NCBI GenBank assembly: GCA_963920575.1
Contig: OY986971.1
Location: forward strand, 5,309,340 to 5,373,339
Direction: 5' to 3'
Origin: Narthecium ossifragum
Lineage: Eukaryota; Streptophyta; Magnoliopsida; Dioscoreales; Nartheciaceae
DNA: 64,000 nt
Part shown: positions 1 to 11,843 of the stretch, piece after piece
How positions within the stretch are numbered: the stretch's first letter is position 1
Layout of the letters: each line of letters opens with the position of its first letter
Made by a program: the position numbers and the translations under genes
Notes under the pieces: generated by a model
Database searches by the model: none
What the model saw: the letters and a program-made list of their open reading frames with translations, nothing else
What the model was told of the DNA's origin: nothing

Positions 1-194
1 GTGCCATTGCTTCAGACCCGAAGTTTAGCATCGCAGTAGCGGCTGCCATTAACTCTTTCATCAACAAAGATAGCCAGGGGCCGCACATCACTGGCGCAAC
101 ATTGGTTCCAAAGGATGGGGACAGCAGTAGTATGACGACTAGCAATAAGTGGGTGCTTGATTCGCTCTCATCCTGCGGGAAGACACTCCCATGA
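1..194 (+). CDS. C-terminal end of a WRKY transcription factor (partial)
   Basis: Reading from base 3, 63 codons run to a TGA at 192-194; the 5' part lies outside the window. The peptide opens with AIASDPKFSIAVAAAINSF and ends NKWVLDSLSSCGKTLP. The 'AI-A-DP-F--A-AAAI' block is the conserved tail found after the WRKY zinc finger in group IIb WRKY proteins (WRKY6/31/42/61/72 type). These are nuclear proteins that bind W-box promoter DNA in defence, senescence and nutrient responses. The WRKYGQK heptad and the C2H2 finger are not in view, so DNA binding cannot be checked and the exact paralogue cannot be named. Unlike everything downstream, this frame has no stops and no transposon similarity, so it is the one likely functional host gene here. 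Group assignment is fairly secure from the tail motif. Confidence 0.85.
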   Translation, partial: AIASDPKFSIAVAAAINSFINKDSQGPHITGATLVPKDGDSSSMTTSNKWVLDSLSSCGKTLP

Positions 195-1380
195 TGGCTG
201 CCGAGATTTAAAGGAGATCTAGTGTTTATATAAGTATTGGATTTGATACCTGCTTTTATTCCTCCCAGTTTCGGAAAAAAAAAAAATTCAGTTGTGTTTG
301 TGTTACCAAGAATATTGTCTGGGTAGCACATTAATTTGGTGTTTCGTTAGACTTCAAGCTTAAATAAACACTGTGCTAGTTGTGATGAGTGCAGTCAAAT
401 GTTTGAGTATATATAGGAGAATAATTACAATCATGTTGTGATTGGTTTCTCTGCATAGACTGGTCTGTACATATTCATTGTTTGTTTCTTTTGAGGAGAT
501 TGGGGTTGCGAATGCAATTTTTCATTCACCCAAATGGCTGACACCATCCATATATTTGGTTAGTAATGGATTTGATGATTTTAAGATATACATGTACAAT
601 GGCGTAGTCCACTACTACCAAAGGCTATCCTGAATATTCTTTGAAAACTTATATATATATATATAGGAGGGTTGGCCTCAATTTCATTCCCCAATAACTG
701 ATTCCATAGATTCCGAGTTCATGTATGAAATTATATCGTCATCAAATAGAGGTATAATTATCTATTATATAAGATCATCTTTTACGAGTCACAATTTGAC
801 TCATCTATTTTCTTACACAAGGCAACTGAGTTATAGAGAGGAGAAAAGAGAAGGACACATGACAGTTGAGTTATAGAGAGGGGAGGAGAGAGAGGGCAGT
901 GAGGGTGGGTGGTTAGGGGGTAGTGGGGGTGAGTGGTTACCTATCACAGGTGACACGGAATTCACTTAGTAAATATATATCAAAGAGAGTACATGGGAGG
1001 AGAACAAAATCGTCCACACAAACAAACCTACTCGCATCTCACTTCTCTTTTTTATTATTATTAATTGAGCGAGAGGTTGGGGAAAGCAAAGCAACAATGT
1101 TACAAAACTTCTCACATAACTGGATCAAACACCTAACTCTCAACATGATGTCATCAAGTCCTCTAAAACGCTCCATCCTCAGTGCTGGCTCACTCCTGCT
1201 ACATTAGAGGGCACGCCTACAGTCGCAGCTCCAGTAAGACGAGAAAAAGCTTAGCAAGTGAAACACGGCACAACAAAGACACACACAGGCTAAACACTCT
1301 ATCGAAGTGTATAGGAACAACTTACACCAATTCTTCTATTCTGTCATTCGGAATAATTTGGACTTTGAGACAACAATAAA
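195..1380. other. 3' untranslated region and intergenic DNA after the WRKY gene
   Basis: AT-rich DNA without convincing coding. An AATAAA at 363-368 is a plausible polyadenylation signal for the WRKY transcript. A short TA run lies at 649-665. A GA-rich stretch at about 830-900 contains two similar copies beginning GAGTTATAGAGAGG. The short open frames here have no recognisable motif. Confidence 0.5.
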
Positions 1381-2343
1381 GAGCTGAAAGTCGAAAGCAA
1401 CTGCTGATCCACCACGAGACCAAAGGAGTTCCTTTCAATTCTCAATCCTTCGTCGCTTTTAAATTAGAATGAGGACATCGTTTAGTTTGAGTTTGGGGGT
1501 GTAAACCCCATATTGTCCTTTTTCAGCTTGATTTACTTATATTTTTATTTGTTGCTTTTTTAGAAGTCTTTTGTTTTGGATTCTCTTACCAAGCATGTGC
1601 TTGAGGATGATTGAGTTGTTGATGACTATGAAATTTGTGATTGAGGATAGGACCTTGTTGTGCATTGGGTGTAACACCCCGGCCCTCCACTGGGCCCCGC
1701 CCCTCGGGTGGATCCTGGTCGGACCGGGAGCCCGCGGGGCGGGGCCCAGTGGAGGGCTGGGGATCAAACACTTTGAGCTTTAAATCTGTGGTTCGAGGTT
1801 TTGCTAATTCACGTTGCTTTAATTGAGGGTGCTTTTGGTGAATTGCTAGGGAGACCAATAGGTTAGAGGGAACCCTCGCCGTTTTTTTTTCGTGTTTTGT
1901 AGGTTCCGGTTCGCGTCGCCCGGCCCGGTTGGGCTTTCGCGGGTCGAGCGCGACATTGGGTGCCTTGGATTCTATCTTCGGCTCGACTATGACACACTAC
2001 ACAGAGTTAACGGGGTCCGGGGCAGTGCACCGGCGGGGGTTTCCGGGGGCAGCGCCCCCGAAAAGGTAAACGGTTTTTTGGGATCTGTATAAGCGGGTCT
2101 GATCTATTTAGTTTTTAGACCCGACCCAGATTGGGTTATGTTATGAGGACTATAAATACTCATGTAACCTAGGGTTAGGGTAGAGAAGAAAAAGATATAT
2201 TGGAGTGGCCGTAGAGAGAACTATTGTAACCCTCATATTCTGCATAGTGAAATCCGCCCCCTCTCTCCCGTGGACGTAGGCAATTTGCCGAACCACGTAA
2301 ATCTTTGTATTTCTTGTGTGCTTTCTTGTGTGTGATTGTCATC
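1381..2343 (+). mobile_element. Decayed LTR retrotransposon 3' end (internal tail plus LTR fragment)
   Basis: GAGTTTGGGGG at 1488-1498 looks like a polypurine tract, and the next bases, TGTAAACCCC from 1499, look like an LTR start. The LTR-like sequence has a TATA box (CTATAAATAC, 2150-2159). Near its end is the string CGTGGACGTAGGCAATTTGC, of a kind often seen near the ends of plant LTRs. It is cut at 2343 by Tat-1, and the rest of the LTR was not found on the far side. A 286-bp LTR-like insert (1670-1955) sits inside. Family assignment (copia or gypsy) is uncertain. Confidence 0.45.
1670..1955 (+). mobile_element. 286-bp solo LTR-like insertion with a large hairpin
   Basis: Starts TGTAACACCCCGG and ends GGGTCGAGCGCGACA, so it has TG...CA termini. 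It is flanked by a perfect 5-bp duplication, TTGGG (1665-1669 and 1956-1960). The last ~100 bases match, in reverse complement, the TGTCGCGC end of the much longer LTRs at 15260 and near 59127, so this is a shortened relative. Two 22-base arms, 1682-1703 and 1736-1757, are perfect reverse complements separated by 32 bases, giving a GC-rich hairpin just inside one terminus. The size suggests a TRIM-like or deleted LTR; no internal coding fits in it. Confidence 0.7.
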
Positions 2344-3407
2344 TGTTAGCCAAAATAATGGCTAACCAATCAATGATTGACTTGTCAACCTAATAAATAT
2401 GATCGACAACCTTTCCAATCTAAGGACGATGTTGTTCTAACATAAGCAAAAGATCATCAACCAAAAGAAAGCAACTATCATCTAAGGATGATGATAATCT
2501 TTGCAAAAGGAAGTCATCGGCCAAGGCCGATGATGATTTAAAGACTAGAAAGTTATCAACTAAGAACAATGAAGATATGTACAAGAAGAAAGTATCTGCC
2601 AAAAAGGATGATATTGCCATATGGGAAAGCTCATCAACCAGATGCAACCGTCATCGACCAAACCATGATGTGAAGAAACGAGGAAACATCGGAGAACATG
2701 AGACACGTGGCTTATCAAGAGTGGAAGATGGAAGATAACAGAGAACGTGCTAAGTGGAAGTTATCGAATCGCTCTAATATAAATAGTCTTCTCTTTCACC
2801 ATGTAATCTCTCTCGCAAAAAATCTATCACAGAGCCTACGCGCGTGAGTTCTTTCTTTCAGAATGTTTCATGTTCATGTAAGTTAATTTTATTTAATGAA
2901 ATGATTACGTTTCTTTAGTCTTTAGTTTCTCTGTTTTGCATAATGTAGTTTAAGCTACTGTTCGTAAATAAATCATGTAGGATTAGATTTTTATGATGTT
3001 TTCTTTATCGTTTTCCTTAGAAAATTTCTTTACTATTTCTTTAGATTAGTTTAATTTAAGAGCTTTACTATCTTAATTTAGATTAAGTTAAGCAATAGGT
3101 TTAAATTCATCTTTACTTTGATTTAGTGATTTAAGATGATATTTACTGCTTTTAAGATTAACTTAATAGTTTTAGATAATTTCTCATTTTAAGTAGATTA
3201 ATTTAAAATTAAATTATGTTAATCCTGATAACTAGTCTTTATTAGATTATTAAATTAGGTTAAATTTAGGTTTCTGTTTAACTTGACACCTTTGTTCGAA
3301 CATAGTTTGAAGGAGTTGAATTTTACCATAATCTCCTGATTCTTAAGTGTTAGGTAATTTTGACTTTGACTATTTGACCGGTCGACGGTTAAATTTCCAA
3401 GCTAACA
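2344..3407 (+). repeat. Tat-1 5' LTR
   Basis: Bounded by the inverted repeat TGTTAGC...GCTAACA. The first ~180 bases match the sequence after 18462 (for example CCTAATAAATATGATCGACA and GGACGATGTTGTTCTAACAT), which identifies the pair as LTRs. TATAAATAG at 2779-2787 is a candidate core promoter. The sequence right after, TTTTTTAGCATGCCCAGTG (3408-3426), occupies the primer-binding-site position and resembles the GCACGCCCAGTGGGAC-type junction of Tat elements. Confidence 0.8.
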
Positions 3408-3416
3408 TTTTTTAGC

Positions 3417-6400
3417 ATGCCCAGTGAGACCTTGTGTCAAGTCTTTATGGAAATCGATCAAGTTGAACCATATGGTTTGGTCATCACTCGGACTGGACTA
3501 GATACTAACAGTAGTGGTGGAAACGCCGATCACGGCAATGGTCAACCAATTGCAAATGTTAGTGGAAGTGAACAAGTTAACCCACCGCCCTTCGAACAAC
3601 CACACGTAGAATATCGTGAAAGGGTGGTTTATCGCTCTGAAGAGCGGGGAAATACATCGGCCAGAGATGGTCATGAGTATGAAGTCATAACTTCTAGAAC
3701 TGCCCATACTATGGTTGATGAAGCTTTGCATGCTAATAATCAACAAATGGCCAACCATATCACCCTAGCTTAAAGGCCTTTTATAGACACCATGCAGAAC
3801 TTTATAAATGCGACTTTGCTACATGCAAGTCCTAGGCAAAATATCGTTAGGCCGACCGTACCAATTATTCCTATTGGTCAAAATGCAACTCAGAATAATC
3901 GTATGTTTCCGCCTAACACCATTATTGGGCCTGAGAACAATACCTGTTATGTTCTTTTGCAAAACCCATTGAATAGTCAAAACCTCATCGGTCAAAATAG
4001 CAAATTGGTCAGACTAGTTCAACCCATCATCAACCACCGATGAATAATGACAATGGCCAAAGACTGAATCCAATCGGCCAAACACCCGGATCATTTGTAT
4101 TGCCAACTCAAGTACCTCCACAAAGTGAAGTATTTACTTTGGTAGGGATACCAAATAGTGGTGTGCCTCCTACTCAGGAGATACCAAATAGTGGAGTACC
4201 TTTTAACCTAGGCAACCATGTTCCTCCTAATGGGCCGAATAATAATTTCCGGTTCAATGACCAAAACAATAATATGGGTGGCCAAGGCCAATGGTTTGGA
4301 CAGAATAACTTTGGTCAATTAGGTGGCCAGAATAATCGGCCAGTAGGAAACAATTTTTATGGCCAAAGAATGGGCGATATCCCTTATCATAACAATTATC
4401 GACCATATGACGCACCACCATATAATACTCGACCACAAAACGAGTAGTATGATCAGGTGTATCATAACCCTATTTATAACCCGGTCGATGTTCTACGAGA
4501 GCAAATCGCCGAAATATTATAAGAACAAATAAGTTTAGGACGACCAACTACTCGTCTAACTTATAGAAAACCTTATCCTGATTGGGTCGATTAGATGTAT
4601 CCATTTCTTAGAAACTATAAAGTTCTAGAGTTCACTATGTTCTCTGGTGTCGATGAGACGTCAACTATTAAACATATAGGAAAATTCTCAATGAAATGTG
4701 TGGAAGTGAATTTTTTTTGTAAAATTAAGGTTATACCTGAAATCTTTGTCAGGAGTAGCTTATTCATGGTTCATTAAGTTGCCGTCCAACTCTATACAAA
4801 ATTGGCAACAAATGCAACATGCTTTCCATTCATAATTTTATAAGACGAAACCAGAGATCACAATGGCCGATTTAGCTCAACTAAGGCAATGACCATATGA
4901 GGATGCGGAGTCGTTCTTACAATGGTTTAAGAGAGCGAGGATTAGGTGTTTTATTCCCTTGCCCGAGAGGAAATTTGTAAAAATCGCTCAGAGTGGATTA
5001 GCCTTTGAACATAAGAAGAAATTCTAAGATAGGAACTTTATCAATATCTGTCAATTGCAGACTAGCGCCATACACTATGAGCAATTATTAAGAGAAGAAG
5101 ATCAAATGAAATCGTCCTCATGAGGAACCTATTATAAGGATTTGAACTATGAAGTTAATCAGGTTGATGAAGTTGATGAAGTTGATGAGGAGTGTTTCAG
5201 TATGGACGATGTTTGTTTAGCTGAATTGTTAAAGGGTAAACCATATATATGTAAAGCACTTGTGAGGCTTGAGCGAGAGCTTAAGGGTAAAGAAGTAGTA
5301 AAAGATGGCAAACGTCAAGTTAGAAAGTTTTCATTTGATATTTCAATGGCCGATCAAATTTTTGATCAATTGTTGAAAGATAAACAAATCAAACTAACCG
5401 ATGGACATCCTATGCCAAGCCTTGATGAAATTAGGGGTAAAAGATATTGTAAGTGGCATAATGCTTGGTCACATCACACTAATAGTTGTTTGATTTTCTG
5501 TAATGTGTTGCAGTATGCTATTGATTCCGGCAGGATCAGTTTTCCTGCCAAAGATAAAGGTAAACGAGTTGACACCCATCCTTTCCCAAAGATTATGGAG
5601 GTTGCGATGGTATTGACTGATGTTGCCAATCTTAAGCTACCAAAGTTTAAGATTGTGATCGATGAAGCTCAGGACGATGAGCGTCCTCCAGTGTTCACTT
5701 GACTTAGCTAGGACAAGGGCAAAAGGTCTATTGAAATTGGACAGCATGGTCTATGTCCAAGATGTCAGTAGGATGTTAATCGTCCAGTGGCTCCAAAGAT
5801 CAGCCAACAGTTTTATGTGCCGTCCATGTATGATCGCCCACTAGCTTCGAGAAGTTTCCTACCGCAACCATATAAGCCAAACATATGGTATAACTACAAC
5901 TATTGAACTCGTCGCACGGTAACCATGGAAGAGATGACTAGGACTCAGTATTGGCGATACCAGAAGAAGTATGGGAAAATGATGAGGGCCAAGCAAGTTG
6001 AGGAAAGCAATCAGGATCAGATTGAGGACACATAGGTGTTTGAGGAATACATGGCTGGCGTCAAGGCAACAGAGTCTTCCAAGAGTAAGTTTTATCGTCC
6101 AAAGAAGGACGATGATGGTGAAGATGGAGGGAACCAAGTCATTCAGTTTGGGAAGCTCCCGTCTGTCATTGCCAACCACTACATTTTACCTAGTTGACTT
6201 GGACAACAATGTCCAGTCGAGAGTGACTCTTATAGATCCGACATGGCAGATGACCACGAAGTGTCAGCTTTTTTGGTTGATGAGAGCGTCGACCAATCAC
6301 CAGCTATTTTGGTAACAGAAGAAGACGACGATTATGTCGAAGTTGAAGAAAAAATTAATGTCATAGAGGAAGCCCGGAGGAGGGGTATATCTACTGAGTG

Positions 6401-7050
6401 ATTGCTGCAGCAGCTCTATGATGACGGTAACCCAGCAGTAGGACCAGGCGGCCAGTCAAGTTATCACCCAAATTGTTCCATCCGTGATAGAACCTATTGT
6501 CCCAACTGGTTGGGGCGATATAGAAGAGCCAACGGTTGAAGACACTGAATGGGTGGAGATAGAAGTTCCCATCAAAGTCGAAGAAGAGGCGGCTAGAAGG
6601 AATATCTCCCAAAAGAAACTTATAATGGAACTATAAAAGGAAGGTAATCCAGCTGTCTGCACCCAGGGCAAGCCTAGTGGGAAGTTTAACTACTCAGTTT
6701 GCTACGACAACCCATTGGTAAAGAAATGGGTTCCTAAGGGCGATGTGGCGAAGTATGTTCAGCAAGCTGAAGAAGCACCAATAATCCCAACTGGTTGGGA
6801 TGTGGAAGGAACAGGTGTTCAGCAAGAACAAAAGGGAAATGATTAGCAATGGCCGTCATGGGATGGACAAGAGAGCCCGGAGATTATCCAGGTCGAGGCA
6901 AAGTCCAAAAGTAAAGCAGTTCAATGGGTCATCGGCCAAATGTCAGACGGAAGATCACCGGGTAAAAAACAAAGTTGTGTTTGACCAACCGCCAGAAGCT
7001 ATGACGCGCCATCTTAGACCTTTGCACATTAAGGCGACATCAATGGTGTT
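3417..7050 (+). pseudogene. Tat-1 gag and gag-protease linker (degenerate)
   Basis: Gag would form the virus-like particle that packages element RNA in the cytoplasm. An ATG at 3417 opens 118 codons ending in TAA, followed by in-phase or shifted pieces (3792-4043, 4040-4447, 4595-4777, 5142-5702). The segment near 4560-4690 contains YRKPYPDWVD, a stop, MYPFLRNYKV and FSGVDETSTIKHIGKF, the core Gag signature of this lineage. At about 5450-5560, YCKWHNAWSHHTNSC gives the C/H-spaced zinc-knuckle-like segment typical of Tat Gag. The first third is rich in Asn, Gln and Gly. Several frames and stops must be bridged, so no full-length product is possible. The region 5700-7050 reads as linker with acidic stretches and no clear domain. 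Confidence 0.75.
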
Positions 7051-7053
7051 CCT

Positions 7054-10000
7054 GTGAGTCGGATTTTGATTGATACATCGGCTACAGTTAATGTAATTCC
7101 TGCCAAAATGATGAAGAAATTCGGCAAAACTAATAGTGATTTGATTCCCACAAACATAACACTAATAGGCTTTAGTGGATTACCGGCTCCTGCAAAAGGG
7201 ATTCTTCCCTTAGAAGTTAAAGTGGGTAGTGCGACAAGGACGACATCATTCTTTGTTATGGATTCGATGACCAGTTACAACGTGTTACTTGGTCGCGATT
7301 GGATTCATGGAAGCCAGTGCGTTCCATCGTCCTTACATCAATGGTTTTTTTTGTGGAATGCTGAAGGAAATGTTGAGTCCATTATGGCCGACAACATGAC
7401 TTATTGTGTCGAAACACATGCTATCGAGGCTTTTTTTTTTACTGCAATTATGGACCATTGCAGGTCGTGCATATAGACGACACTCTGAAGGTAGTATCAG
7501 AGAATGGAGCTATGTTGAAAGAGCACGGGGCTGAATTGTTTGATCCTGCAAGACCAACCTCAGTGGTCTTTGCCCCAAGGTTTGGCTGATCATCAGCCAC
7601 AAAATTAAAGTGACGGAGACAAAATCTAAGAGAGACCGGGCCGCAGTTACGGCCTTAAAAGCCAAGTTAATGGCTTATCAGATGGAAACATTCATGACTC
7701 CAAATATGAACGATATTGATTGTTTAAAAGAGGTCCCTCAAGAGGAGGAAGAAGAAGTTCCTCATGGCAAACGGGGAAATATGCAAGCTCAAGATCCTTT
7801 GGAAGAAGTCAACATCGGCGATGGAGAGGAACATCGTCCAACCTTCGTCAACAAGCTTCTCGACCAAGATGTAAGGTATGAACTCATTGCCATTTTACGT
7901 TCATATAAGGATTGTTTTGCTTGGGGATTATAAGGAAATGCCTGGCTTGGATAGAAATATTGTCGAGCATGAGCTTCCCACTCGACTAAATTTTAAGCCA
8001 TATAAGCAAGTACCATGGCGTTTTGCTTCTAATATAATCCCAGAGGTTAAAAAAAAATCAAACAATTGCTAAATGCAAATTTTATCAGAACGACCAGATA
8101 TGTAGAATGGCTTTCAAACATAGTGCCAGTTATGACGAAAAATGGTAAACTTAGAGTCTGTATAGACTTTAGAAATTTGAATTTGGCAACACCAAAGGAT
8201 GAATATCCTATGCTGTCAATAAACAATTTGGTCGATTGGACATGAAATTTATTCTTTTATGGACGGGTATTCAGGATACAATCAAATCTATATCGCCGAG
8301 AAAGACGTCTATAAAACAACATTTAGATGTCTAGGAGCGATTGGTAGCTATGAATGGGTCGTTATGCCTTTTGGGTTAAAAAATGCTGGTGCTACTTATC
8401 AAAGAGCGATGAACATGATCTTTCATGATATGATCGGCCATTTTGTGGAAGTTTATGTTGATGATATTGTGATTTAGTCACCGGTTGTGGCCGATCATTT
8501 TCGTCAATTAGTTAATACCTTTGAACGAATTAGAAAGTATCAGTTAAAATTAAATCCATTAAAGTGTGCATTTGGGGTGCAAGCAGGAAACTTTCTTGGT
8601 TTTCTCGTTCATCAACATGGCATTGAACTCGACCAAAATAAAGCAAAATCTATTATTGATGTCAAACCCCCGAAAACAAAGAAAGAACTGCAAAAGTTCC
8701 TCGGTGAAGTGAACTTTTTAAAGAAGATTTATTTCTAACTGTGCAGGAAAGACTCAACTGTTCTCATTGGTCTTATGATTGAAGAACGAAGACGGCTTCG
8801 TCTGGGAAGAACAACTTCAGCAAGCATTTGAATGTTTGAAGAATTATTTAGCAACGCAACTAGTTATGGCGTCGCCAAGGGTTGATGATCCCATGAAAAT
8901 TAGATCACTGCAGCAGACCGATCGATAGGATGTCTCTTAGCGCAAGATGGCAAGGATGGTGTTGAGAGAGCAATTTATTAGTTAAGTAGACAATTATTAC
9001 CTTATGAGCAAAAGTACTCGGCCATAGAGAAGTTACGTTTGGCCTTGCATTGTATGTGTACCAAGTTGAGAGCTTATTTAAAGCATGTAACTATTTACTT
9101 AGTATCCAAGTATAATGGAATGAAATTTTTGTTCTCTCGACCAATTTTACATCAATGAATTGGTTATTGGGTACTAACGCTAGTTGAATTTGACATTAAA
9201 TTCGTCTCTCAAAAGGCTATTAAAGGCCATGTATTGGCCGATTTTTTAGTCGACCATCCTTGCATAGATGTACCAAAAGAATTAGAGCGAGAAATTAATA
9301 TCGTATCGGTCACTTCGTGGATGATGTACTTTGATGGTTCTAAAACTGTCAATGGGACTGGCCTTGGAATTTCAATTCTATCGCCTATTGGTCGTTAGAA
9401 TAAGTTTACATATACACTCGAGCAATTATGCACTAACAATCAGTTCGAGTATGAAGCACTCATCATCGGCTTAGAAATATTATTAGATTTAGGAGTGTCT
9501 AATGTGCGAATCAAAGGTGACTCTCAATTGATGATAAATCATATACTTGGTCATTATAGGTGCCAAAGCAATTTGCTAATTCCATTTCATCAAATCCCTC
9601 TTCAATTATTAAATCGATTTCATGATTTTGAACTACGTTTTGTACAAGGTTGCAAAACGATGAGGCCAATACCATAGCCCAAATAGCATCTGGCTATAAA
9701 GTGTTAAAACACTTGGGGGGCATTGCCGATTTTAAGTATGGAATGATTCAGTCCGCTGTAGAGCGATTTAATCGCTCAATGGAGATCGATCAGATAAATG
9801 GCCAACGAGATTAGCGCACCCCAATCATTACCTTTTTGAAAAATCCATCACTTAAGGCCGATAGAAAAATCCGCCTTAAAGCGATCCATTATTTTTTACA
9901 AATTGACGTCTTCGATAAGCGTCGCCCAGATGGGATTTTGTTAAGATGTTTAATCCCTGATGAAGCTAAAATAACAATGGGTGAGATACATAATGGTGTT

Positions 10001-11020
10001 TGTGGTGCACACCAATCTGGCGTTAAGATGCGATGGTTAATCATACGCGGTGGATATTATTGGCCGCGCATGGGCGAGGAGTTTGTTCAATATGCAAAAG
10101 GATGTGAGTCATGCCAAAGACATTGCCCATTGCACTAAGCACCATCCAGTGATATGTTGATCGTAATTAAACCATAGCCATTTAGATGTTGGGCGATTGA
10201 CATTATAGGAAAGATATACCCTCCATCGTCCCTGTTGCACAAGTTCGTCATTGTGGCAACAGATTATTTTACTAAATGGGTAGAGGCTATCCCATTGAAA
10301 ACAATGTCTGATGACCAAGTGATAAAGTTTATTTGGGAAAATATTATATGTAGGTTTGGCATTCCACAAACAATAGTGTCCGATCAAGGAACAATGTTTG
10401 TAAGTACAAAGGTCAAGAATTTTTTGATCGAGTATGGAATTAACATGGCCAATGGACAAGCTGAAGTGTCCAATAAAACAATCAAGTCAATCATAAGAAA
10501 GATGATGGACGATAACCCAAGACAATGACATGAAGGGTTATTGAGAGCATTATGGGCACATAGGACAACACCTAAATCCAGTACTAAGGTCACACCTTAC
10601 CAATTAGTATATGATCAAAAGGCAGTTCTGCCTGCTGAGATAAATGTTACATCACCTAGAGTTTTAGAACAAGATCGATTAACTGATGAAGAATATCAAG
10701 AAGCATTAATGTACAATCTTTTAGAGCTCGATGAGCAACGAGCTATTGCCTTAGAAAATATTAAAACACAAAAGTTGAAAGTGGCCGATATCTATATCAA
10801 AAGGGTAGTGTTAAAAAACTTTCAAGAAGGGGACCTAGTGTTGAAAGAGATCTTGCTTATAGATCGAAATGACCCTAAAAATGGAAAATGGTCACCCAAT
10901 TGGGAAGGACCATTCTTGGTCGACCAAGTGTTACCGAATGGGTCATATCAACTAAGAACTATCGATGGTGGGTTACACCAATCAATGATAAATGGTTGAT
11001 ACCTTAAAAAATATTACCCA
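7054..11020 (+). pseudogene. Tat-1 pol: protease, reverse transcriptase, RNase H, integrase (degenerate)
   Basis: Domains appear in order. The protease (7054-7480) has ILIDTSATVNVIP, where DTSA replaces the usual DTGA/DSGA catalytic triplet, and later YNVLLGRDWI. Reverse transcriptase (about 7930-8740) has MDGYSGYNQI, VMPFGLKNAGATYQRAMN and the catalytic YVDD, followed by an in-frame TAG. A second RNase H (about 9310-9660) has MYFDGSKTVNGTG, EYEAL and GDSQL, the D/E/D residues of the extra RNase H of Tat elements. Integrase (9960-10999) shows the H-H-C-C zinc region (VCGAHQSG...CESCQRHC) and part of the D,D,E core (ATDYFTKW, VSDQGTMF, NGQAEVSNK). The YVDD and DDE residues are largely kept, but stops and frameshifts occur every few hundred bases, so the locus cannot encode a polyprotein. 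Confidence 0.85.
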
Positions 11021-11133
11021 TCAATGCAAAGGAAAATCATGATGGTAGAAGGGACGTCTACATAATGGACGATAAGAAAAATATATATTACTAAGTTATC
11101 ATGTTATCGGCCAACAACCACAAAAATTACAAG

Positions 11134-11718
11134 CTATTTTCTCATAGAGAGATGTTGAGATATGCGACCGATGTCTTTTCTAATCTCTTTGTGTCGATGC
11201 TTGTTCTTGACCAGATCAGTATTGAGTTCGATTAGGCAGTCTTTTGAGGAATCTGCTTCAAGTGCATTGTATTCTTCAATATGTTTTCTACTCTCTTCAG
11301 CTTTCCGAGCACTTTCTCTGACTAGGTATTTCCTTTGAATTTTAAGTTGAAGAACTTGAGACTCCGACTCTTTGATTTGATCTTCAATTTTGAAAATATC
11401 TGATTCTTTCTCGCCGATGTCATTCAAGTTTGTTGAGAGATCTTCATTGTTCTTGTTGACCATATTACTTAGTAGTGTTCGCCGTTCTCGGTGTTCTCCA
11501 ACAAGGAAAATTTCATTTGTGAGGTTTTTCCATTCCGCATCTAAACTTTCAATATTTAACTTTAAGATTTGGATGGCATCCATCTCTCTGGATGAAAGAC
11601 CTAACACTTCTTGGTCGATGGTCAAGAATATAGCTGTCGCTCTCTCAAGATTATCACAATATGCGTTTGTAAGATCCTCTTCTGACGGTTTATCCAGAAT
11701 GATCATACAATCGGCCAA
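11134..11718 (-). pseudogene. Coiled-coil C-terminal segment of the antisense PMD gene
   Basis: About 190 codons rich in Glu, Lys, Leu, Ile and Asn with heptad-like spacing (for example EDQIKESESQVLQLKIQRKY), consistent with a long coiled coil. Translation upstream shows AQKSKKKAVLDPEIVQIGQ and then a TGA directly before ALADCMIILDKP, so the ATG at 11718 is probably not the true start; the segment is an exon of the larger antisense gene. The frame then stays open for 585 bases, better preserved than the surrounding pol. The Sirevirus solo LTR at 11844 separates it from the upstream pieces. It could alternatively be an independent antisense ORF; the shared strand and order argue against that. 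Confidence 0.5.
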
Positions 11719-11843
11719 AGCTCATCTGACATCACGATGTTGACCGATTTGAACAATCTCAGGATCAAGAACTGCTTTCTTTTTAGATTTTTGAGCTCGC
11801 CGTGAATCAGAAAGTGAGTGAATTTAGTTGACCAAGTCGGCCA

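Noticed and set aside
3417..11020. Endogenous plant pararetrovirus instead of a retrotransposon
   Set aside because: LTRs, integrase with the D,D,E pattern and the extra RNase H place it in the Tat lineage; no movement-protein-like region was seen.
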